Positions 32,973 through 42,192 of a stretch of 64,000 bases of DNA are shown in pieces. The notes beneath the pieces were generated by a model, which saw only the letters and a program-made list of their open reading frames with translations, was not told where the DNA came from and searched no databases. Source of the stretch: Prevotella lacticifex (GTDB lineage Bacteria; Bacteroidota; Bacteroidia; Bacteroidales; Bacteroidaceae); contig NZ_BPTV01000001.1 of NCBI RefSeq assembly GCF_019973375.1, positions 434,001-498,000 of the forward strand, given 5' to 3'. Every line of letters begins with the position of its first letter. Position 1 is the stretch's first letter. The position numbers were made by a program, and so were the translations under genes.

Positions 32973-33665
32973 ATGTCTTGCATTTTAAATATCGAAACGA
33001 GCACTTCGGTGTGCTCTGTAGCCATAATCAATGATGCTGAGTGCATCTTCAACAAGGAAGACCACAGCGGTCCCAACCATGCCGTGAAGCTTGGTGTGTA
33101 CGTCGACGAGGCCCTGTCGTATATCGACAACCACGCCATTCCCCTCGACTATGTAGCCGTTAGCGGTGGCCCGGGGTCGTATACGGGTCTGCGTATCGGT
33201 GTGTCGATGGCCAAGGGTATATGCTACGGCCGTGGCGTGAAGCTCATCAGCGTGCCCACGCTCGAGCTGCTTGCCGTGCCGGTGCTGCTCCATCACGAGG
33301 AGATTGAGGACAACGCCCTCATCGTGCCGATGCTCGACGCCCGCCGCATGGAGGTCTACGCCGAGGTCTTCGACCGTGGGCTGAAGCCCGTGCGCGACAT
33401 CCATTCCGACATTGTCGACGCCGACACCTACCGCGAGTACCTCGACCGTGGTCCGGTCTACTTCTTCGGCAACGGCGCGGCGAAGTGCATGGATGTCATT
33501 GCCCACCCCAACGCTCACCTCATCGACGGTATCGAGCCGCTGGCCAAGAACATGTATCCGTTGGCGGCGAAGCGTATCGCGGAGGAGAAATTTGAGGATG
33601 TGGCCTACTACGTGCCCTTCTATCTGAAGGATTTCGTAGCCAAGAAGCCCAAGCCGCTCCTCTGA
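32973..33665 (+). CDS. tsaB: tRNA threonylcarbamoyladenosine biosynthesis protein TsaB
   Basis: 230 aa. Partner of TsaD in forming t6A37 on ANN-decoding tRNAs. ASKHA-fold start (ILNIETSTSVCSVAII), HSGPNHAVKLG, then VSGGPGSYTGLRIGVSMAKG near residues 63-82, which is the family's signature. The final residues are basic (KDFVAKKPKPL). It begins a plus-strand run of core genes. Confidence 0.95.
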   Translation: MSCILNIETSTSVCSVAIINDAECIFNKEDHSGPNHAVKLGVYVDEALSYIDNHAIPLDYVAVSGGPGSYTGLRIGVSMAKGICYGRGVKLISVPTLELLAVPVLLHHEEIEDNALIVPMLDARRMEVYAEVFDRGLKPVRDIHSDIVDADTYREYLDRGPVYFFGNGAAKCMDVIAHPNAHLIDGIEPLAKNMYPLAAKRIAEEKFEDVAYYVPFYLKDFVAKKPKPLL

Positions 33666-33729
33666 CGGCTGCTCCGCGGGCTTCCGCGATGCTACAAACG
33701 ACAACATACAGAAAGAACAAACGATAATA

Positions 33730-34326
33730 ATGAACATACAAGGATTAGACTACAACACCCAGCGCGAGAAGCTCGTCCTTCCCGAATATGGGCGCGAGAT
33801 ACAGAATATGGTCGACTACTGCATGACCATTCCCGACCGGCAACAGCGGCAGAAGTGCGCCGAGTCGATAGTGGCCGTTATGGATCGCATGACGGCCAAG
33901 AACCGATCGAACATCGACCACGAGCAGAAGCTCTGGGACCACCTTGCCATCATGTCGGGCTTCAAGCTCGATATCGACTATCCCGTCGACGTCAGCAACG
34001 CCCGGCAGATACTCCAGAAGCCGCAGCCGATGAGCTACCCGATGTCGAAAATCCCTATCCGCCACTACGGAAAGATTCTCTTTGAGCTCTTCGACAAGCT
34101 GAAAACTATGGAGCCCGGCAAGGAGCGCGACGACCTCGTGGGCTACACCGCCAACCAGATGAAGCGCGACCTGCTGATGTGGAGCCACGGCAGCAGCGAC
34201 GACGAGAAGGTGGCCGACGACCTGTACCGTTTCACCGACGGGAAGATACGCCTCGATCTGAGCACCTTCAAGTTTGAGCGCATCAACATGAAGGACTTGA
34301 AGGAGAACAAAAAGAAAAAGAAATAA
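33730..34326 (+). CDS. DUF4290 family protein
   Basis: 198 aa, cytosolic. The start NIQGLDYNTQREKLVLPEYG and the segment PMSKIPIRHYG are characteristic of DUF4290, a family found in Bacteroidota and often placed immediately before murA, as here (9 nt to murA). Function unknown. The C-terminus is Lys-rich (NKKKKK). Confidence 0.9.
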   Translation: MNIQGLDYNTQREKLVLPEYGREIQNMVDYCMTIPDRQQRQKCAESIVAVMDRMTAKNRSNIDHEQKLWDHLAIMSGFKLDIDYPVDVSNARQILQKPQPMSYPMSKIPIRHYGKILFELFDKLKTMEPGKERDDLVGYTANQMKRDLLMWSHGSSDDEKVADDLYRFTDGKIRLDLSTFKFERINMKDLKENKKKKK

Positions 34327-34335
34327 CAAGGGCCT

Positions 34336-35640
34336 ATGGAATCATTCATCATTGAGGGCGGACACCGTCTGCAGGGCACCATAACGCCGCAGGGCGCCAA
34401 AAACGAGGCCTTGGAGGTGATATGCGCCACGTTGCTCACCGACGAGGAGGTGGTAATACACAATATCCCGAATATCCTCGACGTCAACAACCTCATAAAT
34501 CTCCTCAAGGAAATCGGCGTAAAGGTCAATAAACTCGGCGCTAACGACTATTCGTTCCAGGCCGACAACCTGCGCCTCGACTATCTCAGCAGTGTCGAAT
34601 TCATCCAGAAGTGCGCGGCTCTCAGGGGCAGCGTGCTGATGATTGGTCCTCTGCTCGGACGCTTCCATAAGGCTACGGTGTCGAAACCGGGTGGCGACAA
34701 GATTGGCCGCCGGCGCCTCGACACCCATTTCCTCGGCTTCCACCACCTCGGTGCGAAATTCGTCCACAACGAGGAACGCGATGTCTACGAGATTCGGGCC
34801 GATGAGCTGAAGGGCTCGTACATGCTCCTCGATGAGGCCTCGGTGACGGGAACGGCCAATATCATCATGGCCGCCGTGATGGCCAAGGGCACTACCACAA
34901 TATATAATGCGGCCTGTGAGCCCTACATCCAGCAGCTATGCCATCTGCTCAACGCCATGGGCGCGAGGATATCGGGCATCGCCAGCAACCTCCTCACCAT
35001 TGAGGGCGTGGAGGGTCTGCACGGTGCCGACCACACTATCCTCCCCGATATGATCGAGGTGGGATCGTTCATCGGCATGGGAGCAATGGTCGGCGACGGC
35101 ATCATCATCCGAGACGCGTCGGTGAAGAACCTCGGCATCATTCCCGATGCCTTCCGCCGGCTTGGCGTGAAAATCGAAATCGACGGCGACGATGTTATCG
35201 TTCCCAAGCAGAAACACTACGAGATAGACTCCTTTATCGACGGAACGTTCATGACAATCAGCGATGCGCCGTGGCCGGGACTGACTCCCGACCTCATCAG
35301 CGTGCTCCTCGTCGTGGCCACACAGGCCCGTGGCAGCGTCCTCTTCCATCAGAAGATGTTTGAGAGCCGCCTCTTCTTCGTCGACAAACTCATCGATATG
35401 GGAGCCCAGATAATCCTCTGCGACCCCCACCGCGCCGTCGTCGTGGGCCACGACCATAAGCGCAAGCTGCGCGCCCAGCGCATGACGAGCCCCGATATCC
35501 GTGCGGGTATAGCTCTGCTCATTGCCGCCATGAGTGCCAAGGGTACGAGTCGCATCGACAATATCGCCCAGATTGACCGCGGATACGAGAATATCGAGAA
35601 CCGACTCAACGCCTTGGGAGCCAACATCATAAGGATTTGA
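34336..35640 (+). CDS. murA: UDP-N-acetylglucosamine 1-carboxyvinyltransferase
   Basis: 434 aa. First committed step of peptidoglycan synthesis, transferring enolpyruvate to UDP-GlcNAc. Inside-out alpha/beta barrel landmarks: EGGHRLQGTITPQGAKNEAL at the start, ALRGSVLMIGPLLGRF, and the active-site loop PGGDKIGRRRLDTH. The position held by Cys115 in E. coli is Asp (residue 121), a substitution known to retain activity and give fosfomycin insensitivity. Probably co-transcribed with the DUF4290 gene and rimM. Confidence 0.96.
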   Translation: MESFIIEGGHRLQGTITPQGAKNEALEVICATLLTDEEVVIHNIPNILDVNNLINLLKEIGVKVNKLGANDYSFQADNLRLDYLSSVEFIQKCAALRGSVLMIGPLLGRFHKATVSKPGGDKIGRRRLDTHFLGFHHLGAKFVHNEERDVYEIRADELKGSYMLLDEASVTGTANIIMAAVMAKGTTTIYNAACEPYIQQLCHLLNAMGARISGIASNLLTIEGVEGLHGADHTILPDMIEVGSFIGMGAMVGDGIIIRDASVKNLGIIPDAFRRLGVKIEIDGDDVIVPKQKHYEIDSFIDGTFMTISDAPWPGLTPDLISVLLVVATQARGSVLFHQKMFESRLFFVDKLIDMGAQIILCDPHRAVVVGHDHKRKLRAQRMTSPDIRAGIALLIAAMSAKGTSRIDNIAQIDRGYENIENRLNALGANIIRI

Positions 35641-35750
35641 CGATGGAGTGGGGCGGTGATCGCAGATTGGCTCCGGCCGCTCCCGAAGGCGAAAACAGTC
35701 TGACAACGACAGAAAAATAATCTGAAATAAGGATAAAACGATAAGGATAT

Positions 35751-36329
35751 ATGACCGAACAGAACAGCGACAGCACGACAAACGGTGGCATGACGGCTCC
35801 GAAAGCTGCCGGCGCCACAATCGATGCTTTCCGTATTGGCCGCATTGGTAAGCCCCACGGCGTGCGCGGTGAGGTGTCGATGCAGTTCAGCGACGATGTC
35901 TTCGACCGCACCGATGCCGACTACGTATTCCTGAAAGTCGACGGTCTGCTTGTGCCATTCTTCATTGAGGAGTACCGTTTCCGCAGCGACGAGACCGTGC
36001 TGATGAAGTTCTGCGACATCGACGACGCCGACCATGCCCGCGAACTCACTGGCTGTGAGGTGTTTTTCCCGCGCGACTACTCCGCCGACGGTGCCGACGA
36101 GCGTGTCACCTGGGCCGAGATTATTGGCTACAGCGTTGTCGCCGACGACGGTCGGAGGGTCGGGACAATAAAGGCTGTCGACGATTCCACGATAAATATC
36201 CTTCTCGATGTTGTCGGCGACGATGGCTCCGAACATCTCATTCCGGCCGTCGACGACCTCATAAAGGATGTCGACAAGGGTAAGAAGGAGATAGTTATGA
36301 CCATCCCCGATGGTCTGCTAAATCTTTGA
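35751..36329 (+). CDS. rimM: Ribosome maturation factor RimM
   Basis: 192 aa. 30S assembly factor that binds S19. N-terminal beta-barrel FRIGRIGKPHGVRGEVSM near residues 27-45, then a PRC-barrel domain ending LIPAVDDLIKDVDKGKKEIV. The N-terminus has about 25 extra low-complexity residues; an internal start is possible but none is clearly better. Lies between murA and dxr. Confidence 0.94.
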   Translation: MTEQNSDSTTNGGMTAPKAAGATIDAFRIGRIGKPHGVRGEVSMQFSDDVFDRTDADYVFLKVDGLLVPFFIEEYRFRSDETVLMKFCDIDDADHARELTGCEVFFPRDYSADGADERVTWAEIIGYSVVADDGRRVGTIKAVDDSTINILLDVVGDDGSEHLIPAVDDLIKDVDKGKKEIVMTIPDGLLNL

Positions 36330-36453
36330 TTCCCAGTCGGCTGTCGTTATCTGGTGACTGGAACGGACTGTGGTAGTGCTGTAGCGACAAAACAAAGACA
36401 AAACTCCGGAGCGGCGCAAAGACTTCGATCAGCGTGCTCCACATATTATAATA

Positions 36454-37662
36454 ATGAAGACAACGAACAATATCAATTCCATGTCGTCGTCGGTCAGCGG
36501 TGCTAAAGCTGTCCGCCGGCGGCAGATATGCATCCTCGGGTCGACGGGAAGCATTGGCACTCAGGGCCTTGATGTTATCTCGCAGCACCCCGACCTCTAT
36601 GAGGCCTATGCCCTTACGGCCAACAACCATTGGGAGATGCTTGCCGAGCAGGCCCATAAGTTCCACCCCGCGGCAGTGGTCATAGCCAACGAAGCCCACT
36701 ACGATGAGCTTCGCGAAGCCCTTGCCGACATGCCCGACGTGAAGGTTTATGCAGGCAGCCGCGCACTCGACGAGATCGTTGAGGCCGGCCCTATCGACAT
36801 GGTGCTCACGGCAATGGTGGGATTCGCCGGACTGTCGCCGACCATCCACGCCATCAAAGCCCATAAGACCATCTGTCTGGCCAATAAGGAAACGCTGGTT
36901 GTTGCGGGCGAACTCATCTGCCGGTTGGCTCTGGAGAACCACGCTCCAATCCTGCCCGTCGACTCGGAGCATTCGGCTATATTCCAGAGTCTTGTCGGCG
37001 AGGACGACAACGAGATCGAGAAGATTCTCCTCACCTGCTCCGGCGGACCCTTCCGGACGTTCACCCACGAGCAGCTGCGGCACGTCACGGCCGCCGATGC
37101 CCTCAAGCATCCGACGTGGGAGATGGGTGCCAAAATTACCATCGACTCGGCATCGCTGATGAACAAAGGCTTTGAGGTCATGGAGGCCAAATGGCTCTTT
37201 GGTGTTCCGGCCGAGAAAATACAGGTCCTTATCCACCCGCAGAGCATCCTGCACAGTGCCGTGCAGTTTGCCGACGGGGCCGTGAAAGGCCAGCTCGGGG
37301 TGCCCGATATGCGGCTGCCAATACAGTATGCCTTCTCGTTCCCTAAGCGTCTGCACCTCAATGGCGACCGTCTCGACCTCTTCAAGCAGCCGTTGGAATT
37401 CTTTGAGCCCGACGTCGATAAGTTCAAGTGCCTCGCCATGGCTTACGAGGCCATACGCCGTGGCGGCAACATGCCGTGCATCGTCAACGCGGCCAACGAG
37501 ATTGTCAACGCCGCCTTCCGCCAGGGTAAGTGCTCGTTCCTCGACATGGGCGACATTATAGAGAAAACAATGCAGCGCGCAACGTTCGATGCCAATCCCG
37601 ACTACGACGTCTACGTAAGTACAGATGCCGAGGCCAGGGCCATAGCACGCGAACTGCTGTAG
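36454..37662 (+). CDS. dxr: 1-deoxy-D-xylulose 5-phosphate reductoisomerase
   Basis: 402 aa. Second step of the MEP isoprenoid pathway (NADPH, divalent metal). NADPH loop ILGSTGSIGTQGLDVI near residues 27-42; LANKETLVVAG; metal/substrate motif PVDSEHSAIFQ; SGGPFR; HPTWEMGAKITIDSASLMNKG. The start could be any of two ATGs (36454 or 36481); both precede the domain. rseP follows after a 144-nt gap, as in many bacteria. Confidence 0.96.
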   Translation: MKTTNNINSMSSSVSGAKAVRRRQICILGSTGSIGTQGLDVISQHPDLYEAYALTANNHWEMLAEQAHKFHPAAVVIANEAHYDELREALADMPDVKVYAGSRALDEIVEAGPIDMVLTAMVGFAGLSPTIHAIKAHKTICLANKETLVVAGELICRLALENHAPILPVDSEHSAIFQSLVGEDDNEIEKILLTCSGGPFRTFTHEQLRHVTAADALKHPTWEMGAKITIDSASLMNKGFEVMEAKWLFGVPAEKIQVLIHPQSILHSAVQFADGAVKGQLGVPDMRLPIQYAFSFPKRLHLNGDRLDLFKQPLEFFEPDVDKFKCLAMAYEAIRRGGNMPCIVNAANEIVNAAFRQGKCSFLDMGDIIEKTMQRATFDANPDYDVYVSTDAEARAIARELL

Positions 37663-37806
37663 CGCTAACGACATACGGGGACCGCAGTCTCCAGTTACGC
37701 TATCAATATATTTCTAAATTAATAAAAGCAAAAAACGGAACCTCCGCACTACCACAGGGTGCCTTACGGGGCACTCAGAGGGAGGAAACGACGGAGGCGT
37801 TAAGTT

Positions 37807-39207
37807 ATGGAAACATTTCTGATAAGATTAGTACAGTTCTTCATGTCCATCTCGCTGCTTGTTCTGCTCCACGAAGGCGGTCACGTGTTCTTCGCGAAGC
37901 TCTTCGGCGTGAGGGTGGAGAAGTTCTTCGTGTTCTTTGATGTTAAGATTGGGAAGTGGGCCGGAAAGCTATTCGCCTGGAAGCCAAAGAATTCGGATAC
38001 TGAATACGGTATGGGATGGCTGCCGCTCGGCGGCTACTGTAAGATTGCCGGAATGATCGACGAGAGTATGGACACCGAGCAGATGAAACAGCCGCCACAG
38101 CCGTGGGAATTCCGCACGAAACCGGCATGGCAGCGGCTGCTGATAATGATTGGCGGTGTGACGGTGAATTTCATTCTTGCCCTGTTCATCTACTCCATGA
38201 TTATGTTCCACTGGGGCAACACCTATTATCGTGTGGCCGATATGAGCATGGGTATGGAGTTCAACGCTCAGGCCAAGTCGATGGGATTCCGCGATCACGA
38301 CATCATGATCGGCACAGACCGCGGCCCGTTCAAGGAGTTCATGAATGTCAACGGCGACTTCTTCCGGCAGATTGCCAAGGCTAAGCGTGTCGATGTCATG
38401 CGCAACGGTAAGAAGGTGAGTATCAAGATGCCCGGCGATTTGGACATGCTCGCGATGATAAAGAGCTATCCTATTTTTGCCGTCCCGTATATCCCAGCCA
38501 CCGTCGACAGTGTCTTCGCTGGCTCGGCGGCTGCAAAGGCCGGCATTAAGAAGGGCGACCGCATAGTGGCTGTCAACGGAAAGGAGGTGGCCACATGGAG
38601 CGATTTCGACTATCATAAGACCGTCCTCGGCGACGAACTTAAAGCTGCCAAGACAAGTGCCGACTCGATGAAGATACGTAACGTGGTCCTCGTTGTGGCA
38701 CGGCAGGGCAAGAGTGCCACCGACACTCTGCACATGACGCTCGCCCCCGACCTCACCGTTGGTGTCGCTCAGACGTCGTTGCGCAACTATTATAAGCCCG
38801 TTACCGAGACCTACGGATTCTTCGAGAGCTTCCCTGCCGGTGTGAAATATGGTTGGAATATCCTCCGCGGATATGTCAGCAACTTCCAGTATCTCTTCTC
38901 GTCCGACGGTGCCAAGAGTCTCGGCGGTTTCGGTTCGATAGGCAGTCTGTTCCCACCCTATTGGGACTGGCACGACTTCTGGATGATGACGGCGTTCCTC
39001 AGCATTATCCTCGCCTTCATGAACATCCTGCCGATTCCGGCACTCGACGGCGGTCACGTACTGTTCCTGCTCTACGAGATGATTACGCGCCGCAAGCCGA
39101 GCGAGAAGTTCATGATTTACGCCGAGTACGCGGGAATAACCATTCTCCTGCTGTTGCTCATCGTGGCCAATCTCAACGACATTCTCAGGTGGTTAGGCTA
39201 CATGTAA
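37807..39207 (+). CDS. rseP: RIP-type site-2 zinc metalloprotease RseP
   Basis: 466 aa inner-membrane protease that cleaves transmembrane helices of anti-sigma factors and possibly signal peptides. Zinc motif HEGGH in the first helix near residue 22; a PDZ region with the GSAAAKAGIKKGDRIVAVNG segment near 240; a C-terminal helix with NILPIPALDGGHV (LDG motif). Length is typical for the family. Confidence 0.94.
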   Translation: METFLIRLVQFFMSISLLVLLHEGGHVFFAKLFGVRVEKFFVFFDVKIGKWAGKLFAWKPKNSDTEYGMGWLPLGGYCKIAGMIDESMDTEQMKQPPQPWEFRTKPAWQRLLIMIGGVTVNFILALFIYSMIMFHWGNTYYRVADMSMGMEFNAQAKSMGFRDHDIMIGTDRGPFKEFMNVNGDFFRQIAKAKRVDVMRNGKKVSIKMPGDLDMLAMIKSYPIFAVPYIPATVDSVFAGSAAAKAGIKKGDRIVAVNGKEVATWSDFDYHKTVLGDELKAAKTSADSMKIRNVVLVVARQGKSATDTLHMTLAPDLTVGVAQTSLRNYYKPVTETYGFFESFPAGVKYGWNILRGYVSNFQYLFSSDGAKSLGGFGSIGSLFPPYWDWHDFWMMTAFLSIILAFMNILPIPALDGGHVLFLLYEMITRRKPSEKFMIYAEYAGITILLLLLIVANLNDILRWLGYM

Positions 39208-39309
39208 AGAAACGAAAAATTATTAACACAACATTATCATTAAGTCCTCGCCCTGAGGCACCGGAGGCCGCTTGAAAGTCGTCGGATGCCCGGGGAAGGC
39301 AAACAAATT

Positions 39310-40500
39310 ATGGCAAAGAAAATTACTGACATGGTCTCCTGGGTCGGCAAGGTCGACTGGGAACTGAAACATTTCCATGGCGACGAGCTGTCGACGACGA
39401 AGGGCTCGAGCTACAATGCCTACCTCATCCAAGATGAGAAAACGGTGCTCATCGATACCGTTTGGAAACCCTACGACGATGAGTTCGTAGCCAATTTAAA
39501 GAAGGTTATCGACCTGAAGAAGATCGACTATATAGTCATGAACCACAACGAAATCGACCACAGCGGTGCTCTTCCCGAGCTGCTGCGCGAGATTCCGGGC
39601 ACTCCTATCTACTGTACGAAGAAGGGCGAGGCCATCCTTCGCGGTCACTATCATCAGGATTGGAACTACGTGAATGTCAAAACGGGCGACAAACTGAATA
39701 TCGGTAAGTCGACACTCACATTCATTGAGGCTCCGATGCTGCACTGGCCCGACACGATGTTCACCTATATGGATACCGACGAGATTCTCTTCTCCAACGA
39801 CGGCTTTGGCCAGCACTATGCTTCCGAGTCCCTTTACAACGATTGTGTCGACGAGCATGACGTGATGTATGAGGCCGAGAAGTACTGGACAAACATCATC
39901 AACCCCTATGCTATGATGGCTACGAGGAAGGTTAACGAGATTCTGAAGATGAATCTTCCGCTGAAAATGATTTGTCCGAGCCACGGAATTATCTGGAAGG
40001 AGAATCCCACAAAGATTATCGAGAAGTACCTCGAGTGGGCCAACGCCTACCAGGAGAACCAGATAACCATCGTCTACGACACCATGTGGCAGTCGACACG
40101 GCGTATGGCTGAGGCCATTGCCAAGGGCATCCGGGAAGCCGATCCTACGGTGACGGTGAAGATTGTCAACGCCGTGAAGGACGATAAGAACGACATCCTC
40201 ACCGAGATGTTCCAGTCGAAAGCGGTTCTCGTGGGCTCTCCTACCATCAATTACGGATATTCCTACGCCATTGCCGGAATCCTCGAAATGGCTAAAGGCC
40301 TGAAATTCAAGAAGAAGAAAGCGGCAGCCTTCGGCAGCTATGGATGGAGTGGCGATGCACCAAAGCAGATTACCGAGGCCCTCAAAGGTGCCGGTTTTGA
40401 GATCGTCAACGACGGAATAAAGAAGCTGTGGGTTCCCGACGAGGAGGCTCTTGCCGACTGTGAGGCCTATGGCCGCGACTTTGCAGAGGCTGTAAAGTGA
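39310..40500 (+). CDS. Flavodiiron protein (FprA-type, O2/NO reductase)
   Basis: About 397 aa from the ATG at 39310 (MAKKITDMV). An N-terminal metallo-beta-lactamase-like domain binds the diiron centre: HNEIDHSG (HxExDH) near 77-84, EAPMLHWPDT, SNDGFGQHY, PSHGIIW. A C-terminal flavodoxin domain binds FMN: IVYDTMWQSTRRMAEAI near 255 and GSYGWSGDAPKQI. It detoxifies O2 or NO in anaerobes. The last 4 nt overlap the next gene (GTGA). An in-frame start at 39286 is less likely. Confidence 0.93.
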   Translation: MAKKITDMVSWVGKVDWELKHFHGDELSTTKGSSYNAYLIQDEKTVLIDTVWKPYDDEFVANLKKVIDLKKIDYIVMNHNEIDHSGALPELLREIPGTPIYCTKKGEAILRGHYHQDWNYVNVKTGDKLNIGKSTLTFIEAPMLHWPDTMFTYMDTDEILFSNDGFGQHYASESLYNDCVDEHDVMYEAEKYWTNIINPYAMMATRKVNEILKMNLPLKMICPSHGIIWKENPTKIIEKYLEWANAYQENQITIVYDTMWQSTRRMAEAIAKGIREADPTVTVKIVNAVKDDKNDILTEMFQSKAVLVGSPTINYGYSYAIAGILEMAKGLKFKKKKAAAFGSYGWSGDAPKQITEALKGAGFEIVNDGIKKLWVPDEEALADCEAYGRDFAEAVK

Positions 40501-42104
40501 GCCTGATGCGGTGGATAACCATTCTTCTACTCTTTCTCCTCCCCTTCACCGCGGGAGGAGCAAGGAGAGATGACATCTACAACAGATACGTTAAGATGCC
40601 GTCGAAGGAGCTGTTCTTCATCGCCAACAGCAAGCTGCAGCTAAACAAACCGTCGAACGACACATCCCTTGTATGCTACACCATCATCTACAACCGCTAT
40701 CAGGACGACGCTCCCGTGGCCGAAAAGCAGATGATGGTGGAGACATGCATGCACCTCTGGTCAATTTATTTCTATACCTATTACGACTATCCCAAGTGCT
40801 TTGAGTTCATCGCCAAGGCCCGTGATATAGCCAAATCGATACAAAAGCCCAATCCGCTCATATACCTTTCCTTCGGTGCTATGTACCAGACTATAGCCGA
40901 GGAAAGCCACAATACACCGCTCAACGAGAAGGCTCTCGGCTACTATCGGCAGGCTTTTGCCGTCTCGCAGCGTCTCCACGACCATCTGCATATTGACATG
41001 GCTCTGACCAATGTCATCAGTGTGGCCCACGAATTGATGCAAACGCCATCGATAGCAGGCGAAATGAGGGCGTACCGCCGTAGTAACCACGGTGGACTTC
41101 TGTACAATTACAACCTTATCCTCTATGATGCCGTGAGCCGCGAGGAGCAGGGACGGAAGGATGCAGCCATCGAATGCTACGACCGCCAGATAGCCATGCT
41201 CGGCGACAATAAGCAGTATTCGCGCCTTGTTTACTTCACTTTTGTCAACAAAGCCCGTGCTTTGGAGACTATGGGCCGTTACCGCGATGCCATCGCTACG
41301 ATGCAAAAACCGCGGGAAATAGCCAAGCAGCAGAATCAGAAAGACCTCCAATTGGAAGTCTATGACCTGCTGTCAGCATTATATAATAAGGTAGGCGATA
41401 CGCGACAATATACTTCCAATCGTGAAAAATACTACCAGCTGAAGGACACCCTCACCAGTTACCGGCAGGTGGCAAGCGTCAACGAGATGGAATTTCAGCA
41501 GCAGATGAACACCATGAGCGACGAAATTCGCGACATCAGCCACCGTCATGCCGTTCAGACGACCATAAGTATCGTGGCCAGCGCTGTGGCTGCGGTTATC
41601 CTTTTGCTCCTTTTTGTCGTCTACCGCCAGAACCGCCGTCTCCGTGAAAGCAACCGCCAGCTCTACCATCAGAACGTGAGCATGCTCAAGGCCGAAGAAG
41701 AACAGCGGCAGTTGCGGCGCAAGGCAAACGTTACCAAGGTGCCCGAGGAAGGGCTTGTCGACAGCATCGTTGAGGTGATGGAGAATAATGATGAAATTTT
41801 TCAGCCCGGTTTCAACGTTGAGCGTCTTGCCTCTTTGGTAGGCTCAAGATATAGATACGTGTCGCAGGTGATACATGAGCGTTTCGGCTGCAACTTCAAT
41901 ACGTTTCTCAACGAGTATAGAATTAAGGAGGCCTGCAAGCGAATGAACGACACGGAGCACTACGGCAATCTTACAATAGAGGCGATTTCATCGGGCGTGG
42001 GCTTCAAATCGCGTACATCATTTGTCACATCATTCAAACGCTTTACAGGATTAACGCCATCGGAGTATCAGACTCAGGCAAAGCGTGAAAATTCGTACAA
42101 ATAG
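40497..42104 (+). CDS. TPR-containing membrane regulator with AraC-type DNA-binding domain
   Basis: 535 aa (GTG at 40497, or 532 aa from the ATG at 40506). Signal peptide/anchor about 1-22, TPR-like helical repeats about 25-330, transmembrane helix about 355-378 (TISIVASAVAAVILLLLFVV), coiled linker, AraC helix-turn-helix about 435-530 (LASLVGSRYRYVSQVIHERFG; GFKSRTSFVTSFKRFTGLTP). A one-component regulator with an external sensor, of a type common in Bacteroidota. It is translationally coupled to the flavodiiron gene by the 4-nt GTGA overlap, which hints at an oxidative or nitrosative role; target genes are unknown. Confidence 0.87.
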   Translation: MSLMRWITILLLFLLPFTAGGARRDDIYNRYVKMPSKELFFIANSKLQLNKPSNDTSLVCYTIIYNRYQDDAPVAEKQMMVETCMHLWSIYFYTYYDYPKCFEFIAKARDIAKSIQKPNPLIYLSFGAMYQTIAEESHNTPLNEKALGYYRQAFAVSQRLHDHLHIDMALTNVISVAHELMQTPSIAGEMRAYRRSNHGGLLYNYNLILYDAVSREEQGRKDAAIECYDRQIAMLGDNKQYSRLVYFTFVNKARALETMGRYRDAIATMQKPREIAKQQNQKDLQLEVYDLLSALYNKVGDTRQYTSNREKYYQLKDTLTSYRQVASVNEMEFQQQMNTMSDEIRDISHRHAVQTTISIVASAVAAVILLLLFVVYRQNRRLRESNRQLYHQNVSMLKAEEEQRQLRRKANVTKVPEEGLVDSIVEVMENNDEIFQPGFNVERLASLVGSRYRYVSQVIHERFGCNFNTFLNEYRIKEACKRMNDTEHYGNLTIEAISSGVGFKSRTSFVTSFKRFTGLTPSEYQTQAKRENSYK

Positions 42105-42159
42105 TAGAAATCTGCACATATAGGATAACAAATCATCGGTTATCTGTTGATTTTATCGT

Positions 42160-42167
42160 TAATTTTG
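42160..42167 (+). promoter_or_regulatory. Promoter element for the C10 protease gene
   Basis: TAATTTTG, fitting TAnnTTTG, 25 nt before the ATG at 42193. Confidence 0.45.
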
Positions 42168-42192
42168 CAGTCGAATCAAAATCAACGACATC

